From Phialocephala subalpina (lineage: Eukaryota; Ascomycota; Leotiomycetes; Helotiales; Mollisiaceae): a DNA stretch of 64,000 nucleotides. The translations under genes and the position numbers were made by a program. How positions within the stretch are numbered: the stretch's first letter is position 1; every line of letters begins with the position of its first letter. Of this stretch, positions 1 to 12,314 are shown one piece after another. Below the pieces are notes generated by a model, which was given only the letters and a program-made list of their open reading frames with translations, had not been told where the DNA came from and did no database searches. Where the stretch lies: NCBI GenBank assembly GCA_900073065.1, contig FJOG01000001.1, forward strand, positions 2,264,439 through 2,328,438, given 5' to 3'.

Positions 1-2
1 CG

Positions 3-3000
3 TCTGACGAAGGCTTGAACTTAACACAGACAAAGATCCTGGCCCTGGCCTTCTTAACGAGTGGCGCTTTCACAGACGATGAGCGATTCTTACCGTCTCT
101 GTTCGCATCGGGCGATGCTAATAGCAGGATTTCTGGCATCGGGGATGACTTGTTGAAGCGGTCTACAGTGTCCCTCGAGGAGCCAGACACCATTCGCAAC
201 CTGTTACAGCTATATTTTACGCTAAAGGCGCCATTACAGACAAAATTATTGGTAATTTTGACCAAGTCTGCTGCATCTACGACCTTTCCAACACAAATTG
301 TTCGTATTGTGCAAGAAGCACTGTCTCCACACGATAACACCAACCTCCCTGCGCCAGGTCTGGAGACTGTCAAATTTCGCAATGCCTTGTTCAATTACAT
401 GAATTGGGTTTCCCGTATAGCATCCAAGTCAGATTTGGCACTTGTTGCACCTCAGTTGGTTGGGTTCCTGCGAGGATACATTGAAGATCAAGGCTGGCCA
501 GTTCCGCATGAGAGATCATCAGATGCTGCTTCTCTGCGAGCTTTGGCATACGAGACTTTGGGATCGCTAGCGAAGACTACACCTTCCATTGTGGTCGAAA
601 AAGACTTGTCAATTGTACGATGGTTGTTTAGGTCGCTGACAGAGGAAGGATCCTCTGACAGCATCTTTGTTAGCATCGAAGGGGCTCTAGCAAGCCTCTT
701 AAGCGCATTTGCCCCACCCCTCGATCCGGCGCTTACTAAAGAATTGCAACTTCTGCTCCTACAGTATATGACACTCCAAGAAGGGGACAAAGTCGTTAGG
801 AGTGCTCGCTTCGCGACTGTACGCTGGGCAAATCGTTGTCTCGCATATAACGATGTTGTGGCGAGATGGATCGATGTACTTGCTTTAGCAGGCCGGAGTG
901 ATGAGCGTAGCGATGTTGTGGAAGAGGGCAAGAAGGGTCTTGTAAGTCACACAGTCATCGTCGAGCACAGTCTACTGATCTGACACGATACTCAGGATCC
1001 TTACTGGTATCGACTCCTCAATTCGACTCCGGCATCCTCTAGCTGCCCCCTACCGAAATGGAATGACATGGTCAAAGTGTTCTTTACCTCACAAAGCATA
1101 CTGGAGAATTCCAGCGTCGCAAATAGCATGAAAAGTGGTATGGATGTGGATGAAGTTTCCGTATTCGGAAATTTCGCTGGTTCTAAGATCAATGCTTTCC
1201 CATCCGCCATCAATTACTGTCGCCAGATACTTCTCTTAACTGCCTTAGATGGATCCGAAACACCTCTTGCAATTGACGCTGATTGGGAACGGCAGCTGGA
1301 CGTACTATACCGTTCCGACAAGAAATCTCGAAAAGCTATGAAAGATCATGTTCGCTCGGTGGACCGCGAGGCTCTGAGCGTCTATCTTGCTGCGGCATTC
1401 GAAGGGATGCTTCGAAATGACGGAAATGGCCTCGGAGATTGTGGGAAGTGTTTTGTCGAGATCGCGGCAACCGCACCTGCTGATGTTATTGGCAAAATTG
1501 CTCAAAGGACTTCAGAGCTTCTGCCATCTATCAGGTCGAATGATATTGCGACTCGAACTCTTGCGGCGCAAGCATTTGGAATCCTTGCTCCCCACCATGT
1601 CAACACCGAACAATCGATCGAGGATATGATACGCACACTGTTGAAGGATATCAGGCCATGGGCGTCGGCTGTTGGTGCAGAAGCTAATCGCGTCCATGGT
1701 TCGGTGCTTGCTCTTGGATCCATTCTTAGCCGCAGCTCATACTATGGTCGTCTTGAGTCTGTTCAGCAAAGTGTCGTTGCGGAGGCTATTTCAGTGATCC
1801 TGGAAATTTTATCAGGTGCTAGAGATGCCTCAACAAAAGAGGCTGTATTCAACGCAATCGCTCAAGTTAGCGTTTCTGGTGTCCTGACCGTTGCACAAGT
1901 CAACGAATCATCCCTAAAAGCGACTGGGATCATCGAAATCCTAAAGACGGAAGCGAAGAAGAGCAACGAGAAGTCTATTGCTGCTCTTGGTCGGTTCGCG
2001 TTGGTATTTGACGACAATTCGGACAGCGAGGCCGCGACAGAGGAGCCGCTTGCAAGCATACTTTCGAGCCTCTACGGTCTGTTTGAGATCAAACAGGCTG
2101 AGACTCACTTCTCTATTGGAGAAGCGCTCAGCTGTCTTGCAGCTTGTTGGGACTCCGATGTCCTTCTTCTCAGCCTTGACGTTGACAGCACTTACAATGG
2201 GCGTTCGAAGCGGCATACAACTTTGGAACACCTCCTACAGAAGTTGTTAAAAGACTGTAAGACGCCAAAACCGTCTCTGAAAAAGGCGTCTGGAATATGG
2301 CTCTTCTCTTTGATCCAACATTGTGGACATTTGCCAGAGATCCAGGCCTGTCTCCGGGAATGCCAAGCCGCCTTTATGGGCCTTCTCTCAGCCAGAGACG
2401 AACTCGTTCAGGAAACAGCATCTCGCGGCCTCAGTCTTGTTTATGAGCAGGGTGACAGCGAGCTCAGGGGGAGGCTTGTCAAGGATCTTGTTGCATCTTT
2501 CACTGGAACTAGCACGCAACTCAAGGTTGATGACGATACCGAGCTTTTTGAACCCGGCGCCCTCCCAACAGGAGAAGGGGAATCTGTGACATCCTACAAG
2601 GATATCATCTCATTAGCGAACGAAGTCGGTGACCAAAGTCTGGTCTACAAATTCATGTCCCTTGCATCGAATGCTGCAACATGGTCGACTAGGGCAGCTT
2701 TCGGCAGATTTGGGTTGAGCAGTATACTCTCCGAATCGGAAATCGACCCTAAATTGTATCCTAAGCTCTACCGGTACAAATTCGATCCAAACCCAAATGT
2801 CCAGCGTTCGATGAAGGACATCTGGTCTGCTCTTGTCAAAGATGAGAGCGCAACTATCAATCTGTACTTCGACGATATTCTGGATGAATTACTCAAGAGT
2901 ATATTAGCCAAAGAGTGGCGCACAAGACAAGCAAGCTGTGCAGCTATCGCCGACCTTGTCCAGGGCCGCGAATTTGACAAGTACGAGAGCCGCCTTCATG

Positions 3001-4916
3001 ATATATGGCAGGTTGCTTTCAAAGTCATGGACGACATCAAGGCCTCTGTGCGGGAAGAAGCACTGAAATTGAGCATGGCGTTGACTGGTATTTTGGTTCG
3101 ACAAGTCGAAGCTGGAAGTTCATCAAAACATGCTCAGGCAATGCTGAAAGAAGTCTTGCCATTTCTTCTGTCAGAGCAAGGATTGGAAAGCTCCGCTAAG
3201 GATGTCAGAGTCTTTGCAGCCGTAACAGTACTGAGACTCGTCAAGAGTGGTGGTAAGGCGTTGTTGCCTTTCGTTCCTGATCTGGTTGAGCAGCTACTTG
3301 GACTTCTCAGCACCCTAGGAGAGCAAGAAGGTGTGGACTACCTTTATCTAAGAGCCGAACAATACAACCTTACGGAAGAGAAAATTGACAATCTCAGATC
3401 ACGGGCCGTATCACAGTCTCCGTTGATGGAAGCCATAGAGCGATGTCTGGATATTTTGGACGAACCTACGATGTCAAATCTGGTGCCCCGTCTTGAAAAT
3501 GCTGTCAAAACAACGATCGGAATGCCCAGCAAGATGGGCTGTGCTGGCGTACTGGCTAGTCTTGCAACAAGACATTCCTTTATTTTCAAGCCGCATGCTG
3601 ATGTCTTCCTGAAGATCACCGAGAAAGCTGTACTGGATCGAAACAACGCTGTCAGTGCTGCATACGCCAGATCTGCCGGCTACCTCTCAAGGCTAGGATC
3701 TGACAAGGCGGTTTTGCGTCTTGCGGCATATGCCAAGGAGCTTTACTTCAATGCAGAAAACGAGACACGACGCCAAGTTGCCGGCGAGATTGTGTATGCA
3801 GTCTCTAAATTTGCAACGGATCGATTCAATGCCCTAGCATCGGACTTCTTGCCCTTTGTATTCTTCGCCAAGCATGATTTCGATGAGCATGTCAAAGAGC
3901 AATTCGAGAAAACCTGGGACGAGAATGTAGGAGGGTCCCGCGCTGTTCTCCTTTACTCTATGGAGATCAATGGCTTGTCCGTCGGCTATCTCGACTCTCC
4001 GAAATGGACAGTTAAGCATACGGCTGCTCTGACTATTGCGGACGTCGTGACTTCATCTGGATCGGAAATCAGCGGCCCTGATGCAGCAGCTATGTGGCCC
4101 GCCTTAGAGAAGGCACTCGCGTTGAAGACGTTCGACGGCAAGGAGAAAGTACTTGCAGCATTCGTCAGCTTCACCAAGGCAGGCATTTCGCTCTGGGGCA
4201 AAGAGTCCAGCATCGCATTTCAGATGAAGAAGATTGCTATTCGAGAGGCCAAGCGCAATAATGACACTTATCGACCCTACGCTTTCACAAGTCTGGGCAA
4301 TTACGCTGAGGCACGGACAGACGTAGACATGTTCGAGGATGTCTTGAAGGTTGTAGGACCTTGCCTTGAAGACTTTACCAGCGAAGACAAAATGGACACC
4401 GAAGACGATACCAAAGTCGGCGGCAAGTCGCACGAGTCTGCAACAATCACTGCTGGCGTGGGTGCTCTTTTCCGAGCAATCAACATCCAGAACATCGACC
4501 CATCTCCGCTTACGCACCTGTCAGCTCTTCTGGATGTCGTGAAGAAGGTCGTTACTTCCACCAAGATCACTGTTGCAACTAGCCTAACTCTTTACGAACG
4601 TGCAAAGGCACTCTTTGATGGTCTTTGCAAACGAACACATACACAAGGGTCTAATCGGTACGAGCTGGTTCTTGACTACTTCAAGATCTTGGAGGTCCAG
4701 AGTGGTTCCGGTACCGAAGCTATGAGATTGAAGAGAGCTGAAGCTGCCGAAATGATGGTTCAGGCTCTTGTCGGTGGCGTTTTCGGAATGTTCAGAGAAG
4801 GCAGGGATGAGTGCAAGATTCAGATGAAGGAACTGGTCCAGGAGGGCAGGAAGAACGAGAGATCCCCAGGCGTGCAGACTGTACTTGATAGAGTTTTGAT
4901 AGCTCTTGTAGAATAG
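3..4916 (+). CDS. ECM29: Proteasome adaptor/scaffold ECM29, 5' truncated by window edge
   Basis: ECM29 is a HEAT-repeat protein that binds the 26S proteasome, tethering the core and regulatory particles and taking part in proteasome quality control. Exons are 3-941 and 996-4916, with a 54-bp intron (GTAAGT...CTCAG). The splice is phase 0 and joins KKGL to DPYWYRLL, a junction typical of ECM29. The visible part is about 1619 residues, almost entirely alpha-helical repeat with no catalytic motif. The family is usually about 1800-1900 residues, so roughly the first 200 are outside the window. The frame is already open at base 3, so the TTG at 15 is not a start. A short acidic insert (near EDKMDTEDDT) sits between HEAT blocks. 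The next gene, UMP kinase, starts 130 bp downstream on the same strand. Identification is firm. Confidence 0.93.
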
Positions 4917-5045
4917 ATTTATAGTATTTCGTACTTCAAAGATTAGCATAGCTTGGTGGTTGCGGGCGGTGTAGAAAAGGGCAGTCTGGCAACCCCAGGC
5001 CTCAGGCAGAATTGACCAACTATTAATTTCAAGCTTTCCTCATTC

Positions 5046-6123
5046 ATGCACGTCACGCTGCAGACCTCCATGACCCAGTCAGCTGCAATGGCAACCACAC
5101 TCCCTCGATTCCTTTCACGGCGACTCTGCCATTCCTCTCCTTTGCCTCGATTTTCACAGTCAATCCCTCGAAATTCTCCTTCACCTTTCCATTCTTCTGC
5201 GCGACGAAGCTACTCGAGCGGTTTCAAGGACACTCCTGGGAGAAGCCCTTTCAAGATCTGGCCCTTCGTTGCCATCACACTTGCAGGTTCAGGAGCTTAT
5301 GCTTTGATGGTCAAAAGTCGAGCTGGTACGCCTCAATTCTCAACTCAATTACTCCCCCCAGCCCCGCGTTTGGGTAAAGAGCTTCAACAGGCACCTTGAC
5401 TAATGTGCTCCCAAGCTCAACAACCATTTCTACGTTCATGTACTGACTAAGGTCTCCTCCGCAGACATGGCACCAACCACCGAGCAAATCGCCGCCCCCA
5501 AGAAAGAGACCCCGACCTTCTCCCCCACCAAAGTAACCGTCCTCTTCGTCCTCGGCGGCCCAGGTGCAGGAAAAGGCACACAGTGCGCCAACCTCGTCCG
5601 CGACTACCACTTCACCCACCTCTCAGCTGGTGACCTCCTCCGCGCCGAACAAGAGCGGCCCGGTTCCGAATTCGGCGACCTGATCAAGAGCTACATCAAA
5701 GATGGCAAAATCGTACCCATGGAAGTCACAGTCCAACTACTGGAGAACGCTATGAATGATGTCGTTACCAAGGATAAAGATGGGAAGGGGAAGTTTTTGA
5801 TAGATGGGTTTCCAAGGAAGATGGATCAGGCTTTAAAGTTTGAGGAGACGGTCTGTCCGAGCAAGTTTGTGTTGTTTTTTGATTGTCCCGAGGAGGAGAT
5901 GCAGAAAAGGTTGTTGGAGAGAGGGAAGACGAGCGGAAGATCAGACGACAACGCGGAAAGCATCAAGAAGAGATTCAAGACATTCGTGGAAACGAGCATG
6001 CCGGTGGTAGAGTACTTCCGGAAGAAAAACAAAGTAGTCCAAATTGTCGCCACGAAGACACCAGATGAGGTGTACAAGGAGACCAGGGAGAAGCTTGAGC
6101 AGAGACTGGGAAAGAACTTCTAG
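5046..6123 (+). CDS. URA6: UMP/CMP kinase (uridylate kinase) with N-terminal targeting/membrane segment
   Basis: Phosphorylates UMP and CMP with ATP in pyrimidine nucleotide synthesis. Exons are 5046-5325 and 5465-6123, joined by a 139-bp intron (GTACGC...CCGCAG, with TACTGACTAA as a strong branch site). The join is in frame (G|AC) and gives about 312 residues. The kinase exon has the P-loop [10 protein letters not shown], the NMP-binding segment around [12 protein letters not shown] and the LID region [10 protein letters not shown]. The first exon encodes an Arg/Ser-rich presequence and one hydrophobic helix ([19 protein letters not shown]), so a membrane-anchored or mitochondrial isoform is likely. 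Candidate starts are ATGs at 5046, 5070 and 5088; 5088 has the best context. A start at 5467 would give a soluble 218-residue kinase, so both isoforms are possible. Confidence 0.85.
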
Positions 6124-6481
6124 ACTGGTGCTTGGGGTGAGGAAGATTAGATGGGAAGATTATAGACGGGTGGGATATATGGGAGAGAGCTGTATTGTAC
6201 TCTTCTTGTAACACTTTCACAAATGTAGACCTAGTGATCCCATGTCAAAGCCTTTCATTTCTGTCTCTATGTGAATGCATCGCGTATTTGCAAAGCCTCG
6301 CAATCAGACGCAAAGCCTCGCAATTAGATGCATAGCCTCGCATATCAGATGCAAAGCTTGATATCAACCCGCACCCTGCCAGATGCTATGCCGAAAATGT
6401 ACAAACAAACGTCTAAACGCCTTCGCCCAATTCTTTTTGGTCGTCAATAAAATCATCGAAACCTCATTCTCCAGGACGCGC
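6124..6481. other. Convergent 3' intergenic region
   Basis: This lies between the 3' ends of UMP kinase (+) and eIF3m (-), so it should contain both poly(A) regions. Apart from the short tandem repeat at 6290-6357, nothing else is recognisable. Confidence 0.7.
6290..6357. repeat. Tandem repeat, 20-21 bp unit, about 3.3 copies
   Basis: Three consecutive units of the form GCAAAGCCTCGCAATCAGAC, with small substitutions in units 2 and 3, are followed by a partial fourth (GCAAAGC). It sits in the shared 3' flank of two convergent genes. No coding role is apparent. Confidence 0.85.
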
Positions 6482-7815
6482 TTAATCAGTGCCCATCTCA
6501 ACCATATCGCCTCTGCTTCCTGCCCCACCACCAGGTCGACGTCCTCCGCTCATGCCTGTAGCACCAGCAGCCTTGCGCTCGGCCTCTTGCATTTCACGCT
6601 CCTTTTGGGCCTCAGCTGCTTGTCTCTCACGGCTGATGACCTCCTTGACAGCTCGCAGACTGGCCTTCCATTGGTCAAGTCTGGTAGCAATTTCACGCCA
6701 TTGCTTCTCACCGAAGACACGATAGGTAGTTCTGTGAACCAGGAAAACCTGCTTTTGTTGTGACAGCTTTCCTTCAATCAGTCCAGCCCGAATGACATCG
6801 ATGACCCACATCTCAACGTCCTCAGCAGGGATTTGCAGAGCCTTAGCAATAAGCTTGTACTCGAGCTCGCGGCTGCTCGTGCTAGCGGCGACACTGGCGA
6901 GAGTCAGGAGTCGCATCTTGCGGTGCAACTTGCTGTTGTCCAATCCTGCCTCCTCAATCCAACCCTCATGCTCGTCTCGGAAGTCATTGTAGTCCTCAAG
7001 CTCCTTCTCAGAGAAGATCTCGAGTAGTTCGAAGTAGACGGGCTGGGAGTCGCTGAGAGCTTGGATGGCGGGGAGAGAGGTAAGGTCGTGGAAGTCGTGG
7101 TGGGTAGGTGAGAGGAGGGCAACTTTGAGGGCGCGGAGAGACAGGGCTTGTGCTTCTGCGGAATTAACCTCGTCTCCTTCGAAAGTACGGAGGGCCTTGA
7201 GGACGTAGAAATAGGCTTGCCTAGCAGAATTTGAATTAGTAGAGCCTCCAATCAGTGCGAGCTGACTTACTCCTCTTCACCGGCATCATCTGCAGTATCA
7301 GCGATCTGACCGAACAGCTTTCGTTGATCCTCCTCGTCTACATCCCACTCAATGAGCCAGTCATCTAACTTCTTGAGCTGGGGTCGCAGCATCTCGAACA
7401 GTCCGCTCGACTTAACGAGGCGCAAGATGGCTTGGAAGACGTTGAAGCGGACTTCGTTGTCAGGGGCGAGAAGGTTGAAGACGGTTGTCAGAACGCTCAG
7501 AGCAAGACCGGGACCGTTGACGGGAGAGGAAGTAATGGGCTTAGAGAGGTTGTCGCAAATGCGGGGGAGGAACATGTTGACACTGGGGGACTGAATGACG
7601 AGGTAGACCAGCAGATTGTATGCTGCAGTGAATTCCTTCTCGGGGGTAGAATTGAGGGCGGTCGAGGCGGTAACGAGTTTCTTGAGTGCGTCATCCTTCT
7701 TGTTCTCTTCAAGGAGGGGCTTGATTTCGTTTCCGATACTGAGGTACTCTGCCAGTTCTTGCGCAAGGTCCGCAAAGGTACCATCGATGAAGACTTGTTG
7801 GGTAAGGGTCGCCAT
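6482..7815 (-). CDS. eif3m: Translation initiation factor eIF3 subunit m (PCI domain)
   Basis: Non-core PCI subunit of the eIF3 complex, acting in cytosolic translation initiation. Exons on the minus strand are 7815-7271 and 7220-6482. The intron is 50 bp (GTAAGT...CTGCTAG, with CTACTAATTC as branch site) and the splice restores [13 protein letters not shown]. The start at 7815 gives [14 protein letters not shown], the usual beginning of fungal eIF3m. The frame stays open upstream to 8052, but that stretch (MEPADDEIRR...) does not look like the family. The C-terminal half carries the PCI winged-helix region ([19 protein letters not shown]) and ends in a Gly/Arg-rich tail. Length is about 427 residues, normal for the family. 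It converges on UMP kinase. Confidence 0.9.
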
Positions 7816-9062
7816 ATTTTTCAGATCGGCACTCGCACAGTCGAGCTCGAATTGTGTTTTGTCGAAGGCGTGGAGGTTGTGATGAACGCGACGTGCTGCT
7901 CTGCGAATTTCATCGTCGGCAGGCTCCATTTTGGGGTTGTGCGCGGGACGGGATGATGCGGCCGCTGGCGTAACGCTAAATTGAAAAGGGGAACGCGTTG
8001 TATCGTATTCGTTACGAATACGAAGTGCGAGATACGAGGTATGCGATAGCAAAGTGTGATGGGAAAGCCCGCGAACAACTCTGCACGAAATAAAGTGTTA
8101 AATCTGCGAATGTGGTCACGAAGTCGTGTTGAATTGTTTTCGCGTTCTGATGTTAGGTTTCTTGCGTGCTATACCCTAAATGGACTAGCCTAGCGGCAAC
8201 CAATTCACATTTCTGGACCCTCATGGCCGACTCAGCTCAGCGCCAGATGTGCATATCAAGAGCAGCAGATGCGATTGTCCTGCTAATGGCTTGCACCTAG
8301 ACTTTAGCCAGTATGTGATAGGATATTGGGGCGTATGATTTCTTGTTGCCATCTTCTCCTGTAGCAGTGGTCTCAAGTTTAGGTCCTGTCAGATGTCCCC
8401 GGCTTTCTGGTACTTTGTAGTATCAGCTCTCTGGAATACTGTGAGCTGAGCTAGCTGTTAGAGATCTTTCATACCCTCATGTACTGGCATGTATGTTAAT
8501 GCAGTACGATGTACAATTTCTCGTCCTGGCAAGGCAACCCATTTGGGGAGACATTAATGCCAGTATCGGACATAACAATTGGGCGGACAAATTGCATGCA
8601 TAAACTTGCATCTTGCATCGCAGCTTAAATCCAAACCAAAATCGAGCCAACTCGATTACTATGGACCTGCCGTTGTTATAGAAATGCAACAAGGGTCTGA
8701 ATATCTTTTCATGACTTGAGCCCTTGATCAAGGACCTCAAGGTAATCGCTTCGATCATGAAAAGTACATTTTTTAGAGAGGAAAATCATCTATAACATGA
8801 TTTGTCGACGGTCAAAAACATCACGGATATTAGCTCACAATAGGAATGCTGCGATAACACTGTACTTGGATGCCACAATCCTGATGTTAGGTTAATCGTT
8901 CATCAAGAAAGGATTCCTGGATTTGTGAGGGCAAACCAAGTTTCATGAAGTTGATTTTGTACATGTGTTCTAAAGATCTATGGATTCATGAATCTCGGGG
9001 TGATTCTACCTTAGAGTCTCTGATTATACCGTTCATTGTTTTCACCATACAATCCCAAATAA
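7816..9062. other. Intergenic, eIF3m promoter side
   Basis: The first few hundred bases upstream of 7815 must hold the eIF3m promoter and leader. No TATA box, tRNA or conserved ORF is visible; the only ORFs are short and look random. Confidence 0.6.
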
Positions 9063-9971
9063 TTGCTTCGATTTCCGTCGTCAAGGCTATATGTATCACA
9101 ACTTGATATACGGGTAGTGAAAATACGCGAATTCGGGCTCATCACTTGGGTGATGACATCTAAAACCATGGGCGATTCATCACGAGCACAAGCACAAAGC
9201 TGTATCGAAGACAGCTCTGGGTCCTATCATCGATCTTTTCTTCAGCCCAGTTATGTTCGAACGAGGGTATCGGAGCTGGTAGACACGCTAGCCAACACCC
9301 AGTTCTCTGTCCACCGCAAAACGAGACCACCTTTCCAAGATTCTCACGCACCTCCTCCTCCAACCTCCCAAGAATCCCACGATGCCTCCCTAAAAGTCTA
9401 CCCCTCCAGCTTTCGCGCTCCGCCTTCTCCATCCCATCAGCTTCCGCGAAGAAACAGACGCCCTCCGCCTGGGTTCAACTCAGTCAGTCTTGCTGTAGAG
9501 TCTGATTCTTGGTTTAGGCGCCTTCGGTGTTTCCTCCTCGGCAGCGGAAGCTTTCTTCACAATTCCCTCCAGGTTCAAAATCACCCCCTAGCTCCGCTCC
9601 GTCAACTTCCTAGTTCTTCCCCCATATTCCTACGAACATTACCACGGACGAGCCCGCCCCATTTATCAGGGGTGGACTATTCAATGTACGAAGTTGGTTC
9701 GGGAATTTGGGGGATTGGAGAGGGTTGTTGCCCTTTATGGGGGGAGATGGATATGCCGGTTGTGAGGCATTTGACGATGCATCTGGCAAGGGGGTTGAGG
9801 GAACGGATTGATTTGGGGGACTGGCGGAGGGAGTATTGGGAGGCTTTTGGGGAGGAGTGGGTTCCGAGTGCTGTTCCAGCAATGGAGTTTCGAGGGTTGG
9901 AGGCGTATGGAGCGGGAATAGAGAACTTAGTGGTTGAAGCAGTGGGGTGGGGTGGAAGGGGCAGAAGGTAA
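9063..9971 (+). other. 302-codon ORF, possible remnant of a decayed gene
   Basis: The open frame is rich in Pro, Ser and Arg in its first half, and I do not recognise a domain. A second frame between about 9440 and 9760 reads more like protein (segments such as SFREETDALRLGSTQ, VNFLVLPPYSYEHYHGR and QGWTIQCTKLVREFGG) but is broken by stops. The last part of the 302-codon frame (near RREYWEAFGEEWVPS) also looks protein-like. Switching of frames suggests a degraded gene rather than a functional one. The 9972-10108 gap to the next gene shows nothing. Confidence 0.25.
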
Positions 9972-10108
9972 TAGCAAAGGACAATATTGGAATGACAAGC
10001 ACTCTGCTCTAGTAAAACAATGGAAAACCACCTCTCATCCAACTCCTCTTGACCGAGAACTCAAATGTCCCTCAAGTTCTGGTGCATTTTGGTGGCCAGA
10101 AGAACTCT

Positions 10109-12314
10109 TTATTCTATCGACAACAGTGATTTAAAGTACACTTCCAACTCCCTAACAGCTTCAGCTTTCAACGCCGCAGCAGTGCCAACCCACCCATCAG
10201 GCCGCAAGACAAAGATCCCACCCTTTTGCAAGTCCACTCCGTACCTGGTATGAGCTGTCTGTTTCGAATCATAGAACACCTTGCCGAGTGGCATGGTACC
10301 CAGTAATTCAAAAGCAGAAGGTCCACTCTTCGCAGGAATCGTGAGCCACGAAATGGGTAGCTTCGCATCTGATAAGACCTTCGACTTGCCAACGGCTTTG
10401 TCAAATCCTTTCAACGCAGCAGAAGTAGATTCTGGCTCTCCAGTAAAGACCACAATGTAGAGCTTCGCGTTATTCGGAGTTTCGCTATGCAGCCTTGTAA
10501 TCTCGTTCGTACCCGGCTTATACAAGTGTACATCTGGGCCTCTCTGTCCAGGAGATACTGGCGTCGGATATGAACTAGATTCAAACGATCCCTTGACGTT
10601 GATACTGTTGATATCAAACGCAATACTAAGTCCCGAAGTGAACGTCGATGCTTCCTCCATCACCACTCCCAGAATCTCATTTGGATCAGCGTTGGGATCT
10701 CCTTTCCATCCTATAGGCAGCTGCATCGTCATCAATCTCGAAATATCCTTGTCATAGTTGATCAACTTTTGGACATTCGGCAACCGTTCTCCTTCATATG
10801 TTGAGAGGAGAGAAGCTGGTGCGAGACCCTTGAGCACCATGGAGAGTTTCCATCCGAGATTGCAGGCATCGTGAAGTCCGGTATTCATTCCTTGAGCAGC
10901 TCCTGAGGAATGGGTATGGCAAGCATCGCCAGCCAGGAAGATACAATCTTTCGTGAAGAAGCTCCTTGCTACTCTTTGTCCGACTGAATAGACAGTGTAC
11001 CAATCCACTTGTTTGAACTCGAGTTTGAATGGCTTTACCGATGCGACTGCTTCAGCTACAGCTGCTGCTTCGTTGAATTCCGTGTATACTTTTTGGCGCT
11101 CTGCTGTGAACGCGAATCCGATTCTTGTTGCTCCGTGGTCCAAGGCTGCCCATAAAACGTTTCCGTGAGTTGGTGACTCGATCGCTCCATATGTTCTGTT
11201 CTTAGGCATGTCCGTCTCAATCATACCATCAATTCGAACCCATTTATCCTCTGTCGTACTCCCATCGAATGGGACTTCCAATGCTCTCCTCACAAATGAC
11301 CTTCCTCCATCCGCCCCCACCAAGTACTTGCACATAATCGTCTCTTCCACCCCAGTATCTCCATTCCGCGTAACAGCCGTGATCTTATACCCACTAACCT
11401 CTACACTCTCATCAACGCTAACACTCACCAACTCAACCGGAGCCTCCAACCCCACCCCAAACTCCCTCAACCTTCTCCTAAAAATCTCCTCCTGATACTT
11501 CTGCCTCAACACCAAAGCAAAATCCCACTGCGTATCCTTCATATTCTCCATAAAATACCATCCTCTCCCTTGAACCTCCTTCCCATCTTTATCATAAGAG
11601 ACTGTAGCTCTACAGGCAAAACATTCTTGTGCGAGTTCGTCTGCAAGACCTAGTTGATCGAGCAATTCTGAGGAACGGGGGTAGAGGGTGATGGCGCGGC
11701 CATATTGGTCTTGGGAGGATTTGGGGTGTTTTTCTATTATTGCTATGGAGGAGGCGTGACCGAATTTTGCGAGTTGGAAGGCGGTTATAAGTCCTGGATG
11801 GTGTTAGTAGGAGTAGGTGTAGAGGGGANNNNNNNNNNNNNNNNNNNNNNNNNNNNNNNNNNNNNNNNNNNNNNNNNNNNNNNNNNNNNNNNNNNNNNNN
11901 NNNNNNNNNNNNNNNNNNNNNNNNNNNNNNNNNNNNNNNNNNNNNNNNNNNNNNNNNNNNNNNNNNNNNNNNNNNNNNNNNNNNNNNNNNNNNNNNNNNN
12001 NNNNNNNNNNNNNNNNNNNNNNNNNNNNNNNNNNNNNNNNNNNNNNNNNNNNNNNNNNNNNNNNNNNNNNNNNNNNNNNNNNNNNNNNNNNNNNNNNNNN
12101 NNNNNNNNNNNNNNNNNNNNNNNNNNNNNNNNNNNNNNNNNNNNNNNNNNNNNNNNNNNNNNNNNNNNNNNNNNNNNNNNNNNNNNNNNNNNNNNNNNNN
12201 NNNNNNNNNNNNNNNNNNNNNNNNNNNNNNNNNNNNNNNNNNNNNNGTACCAACTGGGCCACCGCCAACAACGAGGACGTCCAGGTGACGAATTGTTTTC
12301 TCAACGCTTCCCAT
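10109..12314 (-). CDS. FAD-dependent aromatic monooxygenase (phenol 2-monooxygenase-like, PheA/TfdB type)
   Basis: Group A flavoprotein hydroxylase expected to hydroxylate an aromatic substrate with NADPH and O2. Exons are 12314-12251 and 11793-10109, giving 582 residues. Exon 1 ends inside the Rossmann motif (VVGGGPVG) with a GTAC donor; exon 2 resumes with LITAFQLAKFGHA after a CTACTAAC...CATCCAG acceptor. The assembly gap therefore lies entirely inside the intron and the protein is complete. Further motifs are VGADGGRSFVRRAL (DG motif) and FLAGDACHTHSSGAAQGMN (second FAD motif, GD). The C-terminal 150 residues match the thioredoxin-like domain of phenol hydroxylases. There is no signal peptide, so it should be cytosolic. 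The exact substrate cannot be read from sequence. It opens the catabolic block that runs to 30 kb. Confidence 0.88.
11829..12246. other. Assembly gap (418 N)
   Basis: All bases are N. Flanking sequence shows a splice donor on the right edge (minus strand, first bases GTAC) and a branch site plus acceptor on the left, so the gap is intronic. The true length is unknown; N runs are often nominal estimates. Confidence 0.95.

Noticed and set aside
5046..5399. 117-codon ORF as an independent small gene
   Set aside because: Splicing at 5325/5465 puts its first 93 codons in frame with the UMP kinase; the rest of the ORF is intron.
5326..5464. UMP kinase 139-bp intron as introner copy
   Set aside because: Length is similar to family 1 but there is no shared 3' block or hairpin.
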